A stretch of DNA of 64,000 bases from positions 1 through 64,000 of the forward strand of contig CCRI01000019.1 in the NCBI GenBank assembly GCA_000985875.1, read 5' to 3'. Positions 1 through 8,359 of this stretch are shown piece by piece. The number at the start of each line of letters is the position of its first letter. Within the stretch, counting starts at the first letter, position 1. Position numbers and translations under genes: made by a program. Source of the DNA: Neorhizobium galegae bv. officinalis. Lineage in GTDB: Bacteria; Pseudomonadota; Alphaproteobacteria; Rhizobiales; Rhizobiaceae. The notes under the pieces were generated by a model. The model saw only the letters and a program-made list of their open reading frames with translations, did not search any database and was not told where the DNA came from.

Positions 1-1
1 A

Positions 2-1081
2 TCCGATATCGGCTGGGTCGTCGGCCATTCCTATATCGTCTACGGACCGCTGCTGACCGGCAATACCAGCGTGATCTTCGAGGGCAAGCCGGTCGGCACG
101 CCGGATGCAGGCACGTTCTGGCGGGTCGTTGCCGATCACGACGTGAAAGTGCTGTTCACCGCGCCGACGGCTTTCCGGGCGATCCGCCGCGACGATCCGG
201 ACGGCGAGCTGGTCGAGAAATACGATCTCACCGGTATGCGGGCCTTGTTCCTTGCCGGCGAGCGGGCCGATTCGGAAACGCTGAAATGGGCCGAGCAGAA
301 GCTGAAGATCCCCGTCATCGACCATTGGTGGCAGACTGAGACGGGCTGGCCGGTAGCCGCCAATACGGTCGGGCTCGGCCTGATGCCGGTCAAGCACGGT
401 TCGCCGACGCGGCCGATGCCGGGTTATGCGCTCGACGTGCTGGACGATGCCGGCCATCCGGTGCCGCGCGGCACGCTCGGTAATATCGTCATAAAGCTCC
501 CGCTGCCGCCCGGCTGCCTGGTCAGCTTCTGGAAAGCAGACCAGCGGTTCCGCGAGGCCTGCCTCGACGAGTTCCCGGGGTATTACAAGACGGCCGATGC
601 CGGGGTGATGGACGACGATGGCTATATCTTCGTGATGGCGCGCACCGACGACATCATCAACTGCGCCGGCCATCGTCTTTCGACAGGGGGAATGGAGGAG
701 GTCTGCTCCAAACATCCAGACGTCGCCGAATGCGCCGTGATCGGCGTCCATGATGCCACCAAGGGGCAGATCCCCTGCGGCTTCGTGGTGCTGAAGAACC
801 ATGTTTCACGGGAAACCGCCGATATCGCGAAAGAAGTGGCCGAACTCGTGCGCAACGAGATCGGGCCGGTCGCGGCGTTCAAGACGGTGATGGTGGTTCA
901 CAAGCTGCCGAAGACCCGATCGGGCAAGATATTGCGCGGCACGATGCAGAAGATCGCCGATGACATGCCGTGGAAAATGCCGGCGACGATCGAGGATGCG
1001 ACGGTTCTGGACGAGATCACCGCGATCCTGAAGGCGAATGGTTATGCCCGCGAGGGCAGCGGCGTGAAACGGAGCGCCTGA
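2..1081 (+). CDS. prpE: Propionyl-CoA synthetase (PrpE-type acyl-CoA synthetase), 3' part
   Basis: An AMP-forming acyl-CoA synthetase that activates propionate (or another short acid) with ATP and CoA. The frame is open from the left edge, so the N-terminal half with the first AMP-binding motif lies outside the window; 359 residues are visible. It retains the core signature DHWWQTETG and the C-terminal lid with KTRSGKILR, whose lysine is the catalytic and acetylation site of this family. The insert MPGYALDVLDDAG and the C-terminal tail resemble PrpE more than Acs, which lies 1 kb downstream. An internal GTG at 71 is not the real start, because homologous sequence (VGHSYIVYGPL) runs upstream of it. 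Substrate is inferred from family resemblance only. Confidence 0.85.
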   Translation, partial: SDIGWVVGHSYIVYGPLLTGNTSVIFEGKPVGTPDAGTFWRVVADHDVKVLFTAPTAFRAIRRDDPDGELVEKYDLTGMRALFLAGERADSETLKWAEQKLKIPVIDHWWQTETGWPVAANTVGLGLMPVKHGSPTRPMPGYALDVLDDAGHPVPRGTLGNIVIKLPLPPGCLVSFWKADQRFREACLDEFPGYYKTADAGVMDDDGYIFVMARTDDIINCAGHRLSTGGMEEVCSKHPDVAECAVIGVHDATKGQIPCGFVVLKNHVSRETADIAKEVAELVRNEIGPVAAFKTVMVVHKLPKTRSGKILRGTMQKIADDMPWKMPATIEDATVLDEITAILKANGYAREGSGVKRSA

Positions 1082-1085
1082 ACGA

Positions 1086-1115
1086 AAAAAGCCCCGGATT
1101 GTCTCCGGGGCTTTT
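1086..1115 (+). terminator. Intrinsic terminator, probably bidirectional
   Basis: Stem GCCCCGGA (1091-1098) pairs with TCCGGGGC (1104-1111) around a 5-base loop. It is preceded by an A-run and followed by a T-run, so it can serve both the upstream synthetase gene and trcR, which converges from the other strand. Confidence 0.85.
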
Positions 1116-1137
1116 TCATGCAATCGATATGGTTCGA

Positions 1138-1848
1138 TCAGAAACGTTCGTCTTCCTCGTCGTCGTCGCGGCGGGTCGACTTGAGGGACGAGAGCTTGGC
1201 GAAAACGGCGTCGGCGTCGATTTCCTTCTCTTCCTCGCGCTCGTTGCGATAGCTGAAGCCGAGATTTTCGGTTTCAGCCGCCGGCTGCAGGGAAGCGCCG
1301 AGTTCGGCGGCGGTCGGCAGCGGACGGCCCTTGGAAGCGCGTTCGACTTCGAGGTCGAGATCGATCTGGCTGCAGAGGCCGAGCGTTACCGGGTCCATCG
1401 GCGTCAGGTTGGTCGAGTTCCAGTGGGTGCGCTCGCGGATCTGTTCGATCGTCGACTTGGTGGTGCCGACGAGGCGGGAAATCTGTGCGTCTTTCAGTTC
1501 CGGATGGTTGCGAACCAGCCAGAGAATCGCGTTCGGGCGATCCTGGCGCTTGGAGACCGGCGTGTAGCGCGGGCCGCGGCGCTTCGATTCGGGCACACGA
1601 ACCTTCGGCTCGGAAAGTTTCAGCTTGTAGTTGACGTCCTTTTCGCCGCGCTCGATTTCATCGCGCGAAAGCTGGCCGGTGGCGATCGGGTCCAGGCCCT
1701 TGATGCCCTGCGCCGCTTCGCCATCCGCAATCGCCTTCACCTCGAGCGGGTGGAGCTTGCAGAAATTGGCGATCTGATCGAAGGAAAGTGCGGTATTGTC
1801 GACCAGCCATACAGCGGTCGCCTTCGGCATGAGCAATTGTTGAGCCAT
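1138..1848 (-). CDS. trcR: Cell-cycle transcriptional regulator TrcR (DUF1013 family)
   Basis: A 236-residue protein of the DUF1013 family, restricted to Alphaproteobacteria. The founding member, TrcR of Caulobacter, associates with RNA polymerase and tunes cell-cycle promoters. The N-terminal part (MPKATAVWLVDNTALSFDQIA) and the middle part (NAILWLVRNHPELKDAQISRLVG) each look like a helix-turn-helix: the second is followed by TTKSTIEQIRER as a recognition helix. The C-terminus is acidic (DDDEEDERF). A good sigma-70-like promoter lies about 75 bases upstream. It stands alone between two acyl-CoA synthetase genes. Family assignment is firm; the role in this organism is inferred. Confidence 0.85.
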   Translation of the reverse strand: MAQQLLMPKATAVWLVDNTALSFDQIANFCKLHPLEVKAIADGEAAQGIKGLDPIATGQLSRDEIERGEKDVNYKLKLSEPKVRVPESKRRGPRYTPVSKRQDRPNAILWLVRNHPELKDAQISRLVGTTKSTIEQIRERTHWNSTNLTPMDPVTLGLCSQIDLDLEVERASKGRPLPTAAELGASLQPAAETENLGFSYRNEREEEKEIDADAVFAKLSSLKSTRRDDDEEDERF

Positions 1849-1924
1849 GGGTATAGGTCCTCTGTCCGTCCGCGCCGGTGTCGCGGGCCGTGGGTATCAA
1901 CCACAATTTCCGGGAATTTACCGC

Positions 1925-1953
1925 CCTATAATCGAATTGGGACGGAATTGCAA
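1925..1953 (-). promoter_or_regulatory. Putative promoter of trcR
   Basis: On the minus strand TTGCAA (1953-1948) and TATAGG (1930-1925) are separated by 17 bases, giving a start of transcription near 1918 and a leader of about 70 bases before the trcR ATG. Confidence 0.5.
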
Positions 1954-1999
1954 ATCTTTGAAGCAAGATCGTTGCCGCCCGGATGAACCGTTTGTCTAA

Positions 2000-2027
2000 T
2001 TGCCGCCCTTGCCTCACCTGTTATGAA
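2000..2027 (+). promoter_or_regulatory. Possible promoter of acs
   Basis: TTGCCG (2000-2005) and TATGAA (2022-2027) with a 16-base spacer lie about 60 bases upstream of the acs start codon. The match to consensus is moderate. Confidence 0.35.
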
Positions 2028-2088
2028 TGCGGCACATATCGCTGACGGCTCGATGCGTCGTCATGCGTGCCAATTCAGGGAGGTGTTC

Positions 2089-4041
2089 ATGTCCGAAAAA
2101 GTCTACCCGGTCCTCAAGTCTGCCAAAGCAACAGCGCTCATCGACAAGGACAAATACGAAAAGTGGTACGAGGAGAGCGTCGAGGATCCGGACAAGTTCT
2201 GGGGCAAGCACGGCAAGCGCATCGACTGGTTCAAGCCCTATACCAAAGTCAAGAACACCTCCTTCAAGGGCAAGGTCTCGATCAAGTGGTTCGAGGACGG
2301 CCTGACCAACGTTTCCTACAATTGCATCGACCGCCACCTGAAGACCCATGGGGAGCGCACCGCGCTGATCTGGGAAGGCGATAATCCCTATATCGACAAG
2401 AAGATCACCTATAACCAGCTCTACGATCAGGTTTGCCGGCTGGCGAACGTCCTGAAGAAGCATGGTGTCAAGAAGGGTGACCGCGTCACCATCTACATGC
2501 CGATGATCCCGGAAGCGGCCTATGCGATGCTCGCCTGCGCCCGTATCGGCGCGGTGCATTCGGTCGTGTTCGGCGGGTTCTCGCCGGAGGCGCTGGCCGG
2601 TCGCATCATCGACTGCCAGTCGACATTCGTGATCACCTGCGACGAGGGCGTGCGCGGCGGCAAGCCGGTGCCGCTCAAGGACAATACCGATACGGCGATC
2701 CATATCGCTGCCCGCCAGCACGTGATCGTCAACAAGGTCGTGGTGGTGCGCCGTACCGGCGGCAAGACCGGCTGGGCGCCAGGGCGTGACGTCTGGTACC
2801 ACCAGGAAATTGCTACCGTGAAGGGACATTGCGAGCCGGTGAAGATGAAGGCGGAGGATCCGCTGTTCATTCTCTACACATCGGGTTCCACTGGCAAGCC
2901 GAAGGGCGTTCTGCACACGACCGGCGGTTATCTCGTCTTCGCGGCGATGACCCACGAATACACGTTCGACTACCATGACGGCGACATCTACTGGTGCACG
3001 GCGGATGTGGGCTGGGTCACCGGCCATTCCTACATCGTCTACGGGCCGCTGGCGAACTGCGCCACCTCGCTGATGTTCGAAGGTGTGCCGAACTTCCCGG
3101 ACCAGGGCCGTTTCTGGGAAATCATCGACAAGCACAAGGTCAACATTTTCTATACGGCACCGACGGCGATCCGCTCGCTGATGGGCGCCGGCGACGAGTT
3201 CGTGAAGCGCTCCTCGCGGACCAGCCTGCGCCTGCTCGGCACGGTCGGCGAGCCGATCAATCCGGAAGCCTGGGAATGGTATTACAACGTGGTCGGCGAC
3301 AAGCGCTGCCCGGTCGTCGACACCTGGTGGCAGACGGAAACTGGCGGCCACATGATCACGCCGCTGCCGGGCGCCACCGACCTGAAGCCGGGTTCGGCCA
3401 CCAAGCCGTTCTTCGGCGTCAAGCCCGAGCTGGTCGATAACGAAGGCAAGGTGCTGGAAGGAGCCGCCGACGGCAATCTCTGCATCAGCGACGCCTGGCC
3501 GGGCATGATGCGCACGGTCTATGGCGACCACGAGCGCTTCATCCAGACCTATTTCTCCACCTACAAGGGCAAATATTTCACCGGTGACGGCTGCCGGCGC
3601 GACGAGGACGGCTATTACTGGATCACCGGCCGCGTCGACGACGTGCTGAACGTTTCCGGCCACCGGCTCGGCACGGCGGAGGTGGAATCGGCGCTCGTCT
3701 CGCACCATCTCGTGTCGGAAGCGGCGGTCGTCGGTTATCCGCACAATATCAAGGGCCAGGGCATCTATTGCTACGTGACCCTGATGTCCGGTCACGAGGG
3801 CAATGACGCGTTGCGCCAGGAACTGGTGAAGCACGTCCGCCAGGAAATCGGCCCGATCGCGGCGCCCGACAAGATCCAGTTCGCACCCGGCCTGCCGAAA
3901 ACCCGGTCGGGCAAGATCATGCGCCGCATCCTGCGCAAGATCGCTGAGGACGATTTCGGCTCGCTTGGCGACATCTCGACGCTCGCCGATCCGGGCGTGG
4001 TGGACGACCTGATCGCCAACCGCCAGAACAAGGCGGGCTGA
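2089..4041 (+). CDS. acs: Acetyl-CoA synthetase
   Basis: Converts acetate, ATP and CoA to acetyl-CoA, feeding acetate into central metabolism. With the ATG at 2089 the protein has 650 residues, the usual Acs length; AGGGAGG ends five bases upstream, so longer in-frame starts from 2023 are rejected. The AMP-binding loop LYTSGSTGKPKG is at residues 262-273, DTWWQTETG follows, and the C-terminal lid carries KTRSGKIMRR with the lysine at residue 609. That is the position of the regulatory acetylation site known in Salmonella Acs, which further supports the start. It is flanked by its own terminator and probably monocistronic. Confidence 0.95.
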   Translation: MSEKVYPVLKSAKATALIDKDKYEKWYEESVEDPDKFWGKHGKRIDWFKPYTKVKNTSFKGKVSIKWFEDGLTNVSYNCIDRHLKTHGERTALIWEGDNPYIDKKITYNQLYDQVCRLANVLKKHGVKKGDRVTIYMPMIPEAAYAMLACARIGAVHSVVFGGFSPEALAGRIIDCQSTFVITCDEGVRGGKPVPLKDNTDTAIHIAARQHVIVNKVVVVRRTGGKTGWAPGRDVWYHQEIATVKGHCEPVKMKAEDPLFILYTSGSTGKPKGVLHTTGGYLVFAAMTHEYTFDYHDGDIYWCTADVGWVTGHSYIVYGPLANCATSLMFEGVPNFPDQGRFWEIIDKHKVNIFYTAPTAIRSLMGAGDEFVKRSSRTSLRLLGTVGEPINPEAWEWYYNVVGDKRCPVVDTWWQTETGGHMITPLPGATDLKPGSATKPFFGVKPELVDNEGKVLEGAADGNLCISDAWPGMMRTVYGDHERFIQTYFSTYKGKYFTGDGCRRDEDGYYWITGRVDDVLNVSGHRLGTAEVESALVSHHLVSEAAVVGYPHNIKGQGIYCYVTLMSGHEGNDALRQELVKHVRQEIGPIAAPDKIQFAPGLPKTRSGKIMRRILRKIAEDDFGSLGDISTLADPGVVDDLIANRQNKAG

Positions 4042-4052
4042 TCGAACCCAAG

Positions 4053-4079
4053 GGCCGCTCGGGAAACCGGGCGGCCTTT
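4053..4079 (+). terminator. Intrinsic terminator of acs
   Basis: A ten-base-pair stem (GGCCGCTCGG with CCGGGCGGCC, one G-U pair) and a four-base loop start 11 bases after the acs stop codon and are followed by TTTC. Confidence 0.7.
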
Positions 4080-4112
4080 CGGATTACTGACGCAGGTCGC
4101 TAAACGAGGTTT

Positions 4113-4195
4113 CGTCATGCTCGGGCCTGTCCCGAGCATCTACAACGGTATTTATCGAGACTCAGCAGATCCTCGGCTCAAGGCCGAGGATGACG
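4113..4195. repeat. Pair of inverted chromosomal repeat units (CGTCAT-CTCGG...CCGAG family)
   Basis: Two roughly 31-base units, 4113-4143 and 4165-4195, face each other. Each is an imperfect palindrome of the form CTCGG-N-CCGAG; the first begins with CGTCAT and the second ends with ATGACG. They are diverged members of the same family as the two identical copies at 11781 and 11898. Such units are scattered in intergenic DNA of rhizobial chromosomes; as RNA the pair could fold into stacked hairpins. Confidence 0.7.
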
Positions 4196-4255
4196 CCGAG
4201 TGAAGATCGAGGCATGCGATCATCTTGAAGATCGCTCGCGAACTCTGCGCCCTCT

Positions 4256-4702
4256 TCAGTTCGTGTCACAGACCTGCCGCGGCTTGCGCCCGCCATCGTA
4301 GCTTTGCACGAGACCGGCGAGAAGCAGGTCATCCCCGGCGTTGCGACCATCGGAGAGCACCACATCGGCGACAATGCGGCCGAAATATTTGTCGCCGGAA
4401 ATATGGGTGAGCTGAATTTTGCGTGATTGGGCTGTCAGCGCTTCGAGCGCACGTCGGGCGTCAAGGCCGGCTTCCCGAAGCCGCTCGCATTTCGATTTCA
4501 GCTCCGGCGCATCGATGCCCCGGATGCGCACATAAACTTCCATCTTCTGCTGCGGCCAGGGCTGCGCTTCGACCAGCAGCGTATCGCCGTCGATGACCCG
4601 CAGGATCTCCGCCGCGACCGGACCGGAAATCTCGTCACGCGCCGCGGCTCCGGTGGTGAACACCGCAGCGATGCCAGTGACAATGAGAAGCGACTTGATC
4701 AT
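4256..4702 (-). CDS. Secreted thermonuclease-like (SNase-fold) nuclease
   Basis: A 148-residue protein starting MIKSLLIVTGIAAVF, a typical signal peptide with a likely cut after GAAARD-type residues near position 20. The mature part carries the staphylococcal-nuclease core: VIDGDTLLVE, then VRIRGIDAPE with the metal-binding Asp, then DKYFGRIVADV with the catalytic Arg, and ending LLLAGLVQSYDGGRK. The length fits small single-domain SNase homologues. Starts further upstream would bury the signal peptide behind a polar, poorly conserved stretch, so the ATG at 4702 is chosen. It would degrade DNA or RNA in the periplasm or outside the cell; the physiological role is unknown. Confidence 0.8.
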   Translation of the reverse strand: MIKSLLIVTGIAAVFTTGAAARDEISGPVAAEILRVIDGDTLLVEAQPWPQQKMEVYVRIRGIDAPELKSKCERLREAGLDARRALEALTAQSRKIQLTHISGDKYFGRIVADVVLSDGRNAGDDLLLAGLVQSYDGGRKPRQVCDTN

Positions 4703-4807
4703 GGAAAGGAATAAATTCCGATGCTTCGGGCAAGTCAATAGGAATATTTGCTTATTTGACTGAGACGTCTGAGCGTTTGCAATTCTCAAATATAGAAAAT
4801 AAGGTCG

Positions 4808-4823
4808 ATCTTATATATAAGAT
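4808..4823. promoter_or_regulatory. Perfect 16-bp AT-rich palindrome upstream of the RusA-like gene
   Basis: ATCTTATATATAAGAT is a perfect inverted repeat that ends nine bases before the Shine-Dalgarno of the gene starting at 4844. Its position fits an operator or the -10 region of that gene. No matching regulator gene is adjacent. Confidence 0.5.
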
Positions 4824-4843
4824 GAGGGCTCTAGGAGAATAAT

Positions 4844-5509
4844 ATGCGCTTTCGGCTAGTATATCAAGGCGAACTAAAAGCAAATCAGCGCGACCCCGTA
4901 CAAAATCAACCTGACAGGCTAGCGGAACATAAGCAGACTATCCGTAAGGTATTTCACCAACAACTGAAGTATCTATGGGAAACAAATTCCTTTCTCAGTT
5001 CAGCTTGTGTCTTCAGAAGAGATTACGGGCTTGAAGTTGCTGAAATAGATACTCCTAACTCGAAAGGATCTTATGATGATACAATGGTATCACTTGTGGA
5101 TGCCGTAGCTCACAATCATATAGAGAATGGATATAGATTTGTGCCTCTTGTGCGAAAAGATTGGCGCATAATGTGTTCGTTGAATATTTTGTTCTTGCGA
5201 CACGATCCACCGGGGAGCGTGGTTCACGCTGGTGATTTGGATAATCGAGTCAAGACCTTAATAGACGCTTTGCGCAAACCTGGGAACACTAGGGAATTGC
5301 GAGGAAACGAGAGCCCGGCAGAGGGAGAGGAGCCGTTCTTTTGTCTCTTGGAAGACGATCAACTTGTAACGAGCCTTGCGGTTGAAAGCGATCGTTACTT
5401 AATTCCACCGGATGGAAAGAGAGACGAAGATCGAAGACAAGTCCATGTAGTGGTTACCGCAGATGTAAGACCCTACGATGTTACAATGTTTAATTTGAGC
5501 TTTGCTTAG
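4844..5509 (+). CDS. RusA-like nuclease-family protein in an AT-rich patch
   Basis: A 221-residue protein with a good AGGAG six bases before the ATG. Residues 128-185 reproduce the Holliday-junction resolvase RusA signature: GDLDNRVKTLIDAL (D131, D133, K137) followed, after a loop, by LEDDQLV (D171/D172). In E. coli RusA the equivalent D70, D72, K76 and D91 bind metal and cut DNA. This protein is almost twice RusA's length, with about 100 extra N-terminal residues and a longer loop between the two motif halves. Base and codon use are strikingly AT-richer than all neighbours (TTA, ATA and AGA codons), suggesting transfer. No phage or integrase genes adjoin it. The family call rests on the motif; the function (resolvase, defence or phage remnant) is open. 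Confidence 0.6.
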   Translation: MRFRLVYQGELKANQRDPVQNQPDRLAEHKQTIRKVFHQQLKYLWETNSFLSSACVFRRDYGLEVAEIDTPNSKGSYDDTMVSLVDAVAHNHIENGYRFVPLVRKDWRIMCSLNILFLRHDPPGSVVHAGDLDNRVKTLIDALRKPGNTRELRGNESPAEGEEPFFCLLEDDQLVTSLAVESDRYLIPPDGKRDEDRRQVHVVVTADVRPYDVTMFNLSFA

Positions 5510-5540
5510 CCGATACCCACTTGGGCTATTGGCTATTGCT

Positions 5541-5759
5541 TTAAAAATCGATCGCGCGGCCGTTGATCTCCCAGTCGCCGAAGCGGGCGGGATCGGCGCC
5601 GCCGCGGCCGCCGAATTCTTCGGGCATTTCGGCCTTGGCTGCCGCCTGACGGCGTTCCTCGGCTTCCTTCAGGGCGCGCTGGGCGGCCGGGGATAGGGGC
5701 TTCTTGGGAGCAGCTTCTTCCGGTACGGTTTCCGAGTTGTCGTTATCTGCGCTTTGCAT
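5541..5759 (-). CDS. DUF1674 protein, SdhAF4-like assembly factor homologue
   Basis: A 72-residue protein ending RFGDWEINGRAIDF, the hallmark of DUF1674. The eukaryotic relative, SDHAF4, helps assembly of the flavoprotein subunit of succinate dehydrogenase; the bacterial role is presumed similar. The N-terminal half (PLSPAAQRALKEAEERR) is a charged helix and the GGRGGADPARFG segment is the conserved core. Starts at 5813 or 5810 would add 18 poorly conserved residues; neither has a clear ribosome site, so the start is uncertain. It lies back to back with htpX. Confidence 0.75.
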   Translation of the reverse strand: MQSADNDNSETVPEEAAPKKPLSPAAQRALKEAEERRQAAAKAEMPEEFGGRGGADPARFGDWEINGRAIDF

Positions 5760-5881
5760 CTTGAGCTTTGCCGGGTCGATTATTGAAAATTCTGGTTGAA
5801 TTGACCACATCATAGGGCGTCCGCGCCCAAGGGAAAACCCTTTAACTGCCTTGAGGCGATCGGCAAACGGGAGAGATGACG

Positions 5882-6856
5882 ATGAATGTAATGCGCACCG
5901 CCATGCTTCTGGCCTTCATGACGGCCCTGTTCATGGGGATCGGCTTTCTGATCGGCGGCACGGGCGGCATGATGATCGCGCTGGTGATCGCTGCCGGCAT
6001 GAACCTGTTTTCCTACTGGAATTCCGACAAGATGGTTCTGTCGGCCTATCATGCGCAGGAGGTCGATGCGCGCAGCGCGCCGGAATTCTACAACATGATC
6101 CGCGACCTTTCGGCCAATGCCGGCCTGCCGATGCCGAAGGTCTATGTCTATGACAATCCGCAGCCGAACGCCTTTGCGACCGGCCGTAATCCGCAGAACG
6201 CCGCCGTTGCCGCCTCGACCGGGCTGATGCAGCGGCTGACGCATGAGGAAGTGGCGGGCGTGATGGCGCACGAACTCGCGCATATCCAGAACCGCGATAC
6301 GCTGACCATGACGATCACCGCGACGCTTGCCGGCGCGATCTCCATGCTCGGCAATTTCGCCTTCTTCTTCGGCGGCAACCGCGAGAACAACAATCCGCTC
6401 GGTTTCATCGGCGTGATCGTGGCGATGATCGTCGCCCCGTTCGCGGCGATGCTGGTGCAGATGGCGATCAGCCGGACGCGCGAATATTCGGCCGACCGTC
6501 GCGGCGCCGAGATCTGCGGCAATCCGCTCTGGCTTGCCTCCGCGCTTGCCAAGATTGCCGGCGCGGCGCATCAGATCCCGAACTACGACGCCGAGCGCAA
6601 TCCGGCGACGGCGCATATGTTCATCATCAACCCGCTGTCGGGCGAGCGGATGGACAACCTGTTCTCGACCCACCCGGACACCGGGAACCGTATCGCCGCG
6701 CTGCAGCAGATGGCCGGGGAGTTCTCCAATGGCAATCGGGGCAATGCCTCGACGGCCGGGTTCCAGGCTGATAGACCGCAGCGCACCGCGCGCTCCGTTC
6801 CGAATACCGGTTGGGGCCGCGGCTCGGATGAACCGCGCAAAGGTCCCTGGTCTTGA
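5882..6856 (+). CDS. htpX: Membrane zinc metalloprotease HtpX
   Basis: A 324-residue inner-membrane protease (family M48) that degrades damaged membrane proteins. Two N-terminal hydrophobic segments (about residues 5-45) precede the cytosolic domain with the zinc motif HELAH at 130-134 and the third ligand in REYSADRRG (E201); two more hydrophobic segments lie between them (about 143-190). The ATG at 5882 is preferred over 5876 because GGGAG at 5869-5873 is then eight bases away rather than two. The stop codon overlaps the TTG start of rsmB, so the two are translationally coupled. The last 40 residues are polar and likely disordered. Confidence 0.92.
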   Translation: MNVMRTAMLLAFMTALFMGIGFLIGGTGGMMIALVIAAGMNLFSYWNSDKMVLSAYHAQEVDARSAPEFYNMIRDLSANAGLPMPKVYVYDNPQPNAFATGRNPQNAAVAASTGLMQRLTHEEVAGVMAHELAHIQNRDTLTMTITATLAGAISMLGNFAFFFGGNRENNNPLGFIGVIVAMIVAPFAAMLVQMAISRTREYSADRRGAEICGNPLWLASALAKIAGAAHQIPNYDAERNPATAHMFIINPLSGERMDNLFSTHPDTGNRIAALQQMAGEFSNGNRGNASTAGFQADRPQRTARSVPNTGWGRGSDEPRKGPWS

Positions 6857-8265
6857 ACGAAGACAAGAAGAACAAGAAGCCATACAAGCCATCGGGCAAA
6901 CCAGCCGAACAGCGCAGGAAACCGGCTCACTCGGAGCGGGAAAACGGCCCCTTCAAGGCGGGCCTCGAAGTTCGTGTCACGGCCGCCAAGTTGCTGGCGG
7001 CGGTCATCGATCGCAAGATCTCGCTCGACGGCATGCTCGACCTCGTCCACGGCAATCCGGCCTATCGGGCGCTCAGTGATGCCGACCGGGCGCTGACGCG
7101 CGCCATTCTCAATACCGCAATCCGGCATCTGCCGCGCATCGAGGCGGCGATCGCGTCGCTGATCGATACGCCGCTGCCGGAAGGCGCCCGGGCGCTTCAC
7201 CACGTGCTGGTGATTGCCGCGGCGCAGATCCTGCATCTCGACGTACCGCCGCATGCCGCTGTCGACCTTGCGGTCGAACAGGCCAACCGCGACCCGCGCA
7301 ATCGCCGTTTCGCCAAGCTGGTGAACGCGGTCCTGCGCCGGATGGACCGGGAAAAGGACGAGATACTCGCCGCGACCGCTACGATTTCCCCGGTACCGGC
7401 CTGGTTCCGCAAGCGGCTGGTCGCCCTCTACGGCGAGGCGGAGGCGGATCGTATAGCCGAAGCGCAGCTTGTTCCGGCAGCCATCGACCTGACGGTCAAA
7501 TCCGATCCCGCTGCCTGGGCGGAAAAGCTCGGCGGCACGGTTTTGCCGACCGGCAGTATTCGCCTGGCGGCCTTCGATGGTGCGGTTTCCGCCCTCGAAG
7601 GGTTCGATGAGGGCGTCTGGTGGGTGCAGGACGTCGCGGCCAGCATTCCCGCAAAACTGTTCGGCGATCTCAAGGGCAAGAAGGTGGCCGATCTCTGTGC
7701 GGCCCCTGGCGGCAAGACAGCGCAGCTGATTGCGGCCGGTGCCGAGGTGATCGCTGTCGAACAATCCGGTAACCGGCTGGCGCGGCTCAAGGAAAATCTC
7801 GGGCGGCTCGGTTACGAGGCGGAACTGGTCGGCGGCGACCTTTTCGAGTTCAAACCGGCAGAGCTGCTGGATGGCGTGTTGCTTGATGCGCCCTGTTCCT
7901 CGACCGGCACGACGCGCCGGCATCCGGATGTACTCTGGACCAAGGGTCCGGAGGATGTGAACAAGCTTGCGGCTCTGCAGGAAAAGATGCTGCGCCACGC
8001 CGTCACGCTGGTGAAACCGGGCGGCATCATCGTTTTCTCCAACTGCTCGCTTGATTCGGCAGAGGGGGAGGAACTGGTCGTGCGTGTGCTCAAGGACCAT
8101 CCCGAATTGAAACGCCTGGCCGTCAACCCGGAGGACTGGCCGGGGCTGGAAGGCGCGATCTCGCCGCTCGGCGAATTCCGCACCACGCCGGCGATGCTGC
8201 CCGCCAGCGAAAATTTTGTGGGCGGCATGGATGGCTTCTTCGCGAGTGTGCTCCAAGTCCGGTAA
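6853..8265 (+). CDS. rsmB: 16S rRNA m5C967 methyltransferase RsmB (Sun/Fmu family)
   Basis: A 470-residue SAM-dependent rRNA methyltransferase. An N-terminal NusB-like RNA-binding domain (about 38-165) is followed by the Rossmann domain with LCAAPGGKTAQL as SAM motif I, DAPCSSTG with the motif IV cysteine at 348, and FSNCSLD with the catalytic cysteine at 398. It starts at a TTG that shares bases with the htpX stop (TTGA), with AAGGTC upstream, and the first 30 residues are Lys/Arg-rich. The exact target base is inferred from the family. Confidence 0.9.
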   Translation: MNEDKKNKKPYKPSGKPAEQRRKPAHSERENGPFKAGLEVRVTAAKLLAAVIDRKISLDGMLDLVHGNPAYRALSDADRALTRAILNTAIRHLPRIEAAIASLIDTPLPEGARALHHVLVIAAAQILHLDVPPHAAVDLAVEQANRDPRNRRFAKLVNAVLRRMDREKDEILAATATISPVPAWFRKRLVALYGEAEADRIAEAQLVPAAIDLTVKSDPAAWAEKLGGTVLPTGSIRLAAFDGAVSALEGFDEGVWWVQDVAASIPAKLFGDLKGKKVADLCAAPGGKTAQLIAAGAEVIAVEQSGNRLARLKENLGRLGYEAELVGGDLFEFKPAELLDGVLLDAPCSSTGTTRRHPDVLWTKGPEDVNKLAALQEKMLRHAVTLVKPGGIIVFSNCSLDSAEGEELVVRVLKDHPELKRLAVNPEDWPGLEGAISPLGEFRTTPAMLPASENFVGGMDGFFASVLQVR

Positions 8266-8359
8266 GGCTTTCTTCACCATACGGACTGATACTTTCGAAC
8301 AATCTAATAGTTGATTCCCGCCGGCAGGGCGGAGGCTGATTCCTGCGGAGTATTCCAGA

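Noticed and set aside
2014..3834. A 606-codon open frame on the minus strand
   Set aside because: Antisense shadow of acs, with arginine/histidine-rich low-similarity translation and no ribosome site.
4700..5560. The AT-rich patch as a complete mobile element
   Set aside because: Only one gene is present; no terminal repeats, target duplication, integrase or transposase could be seen.
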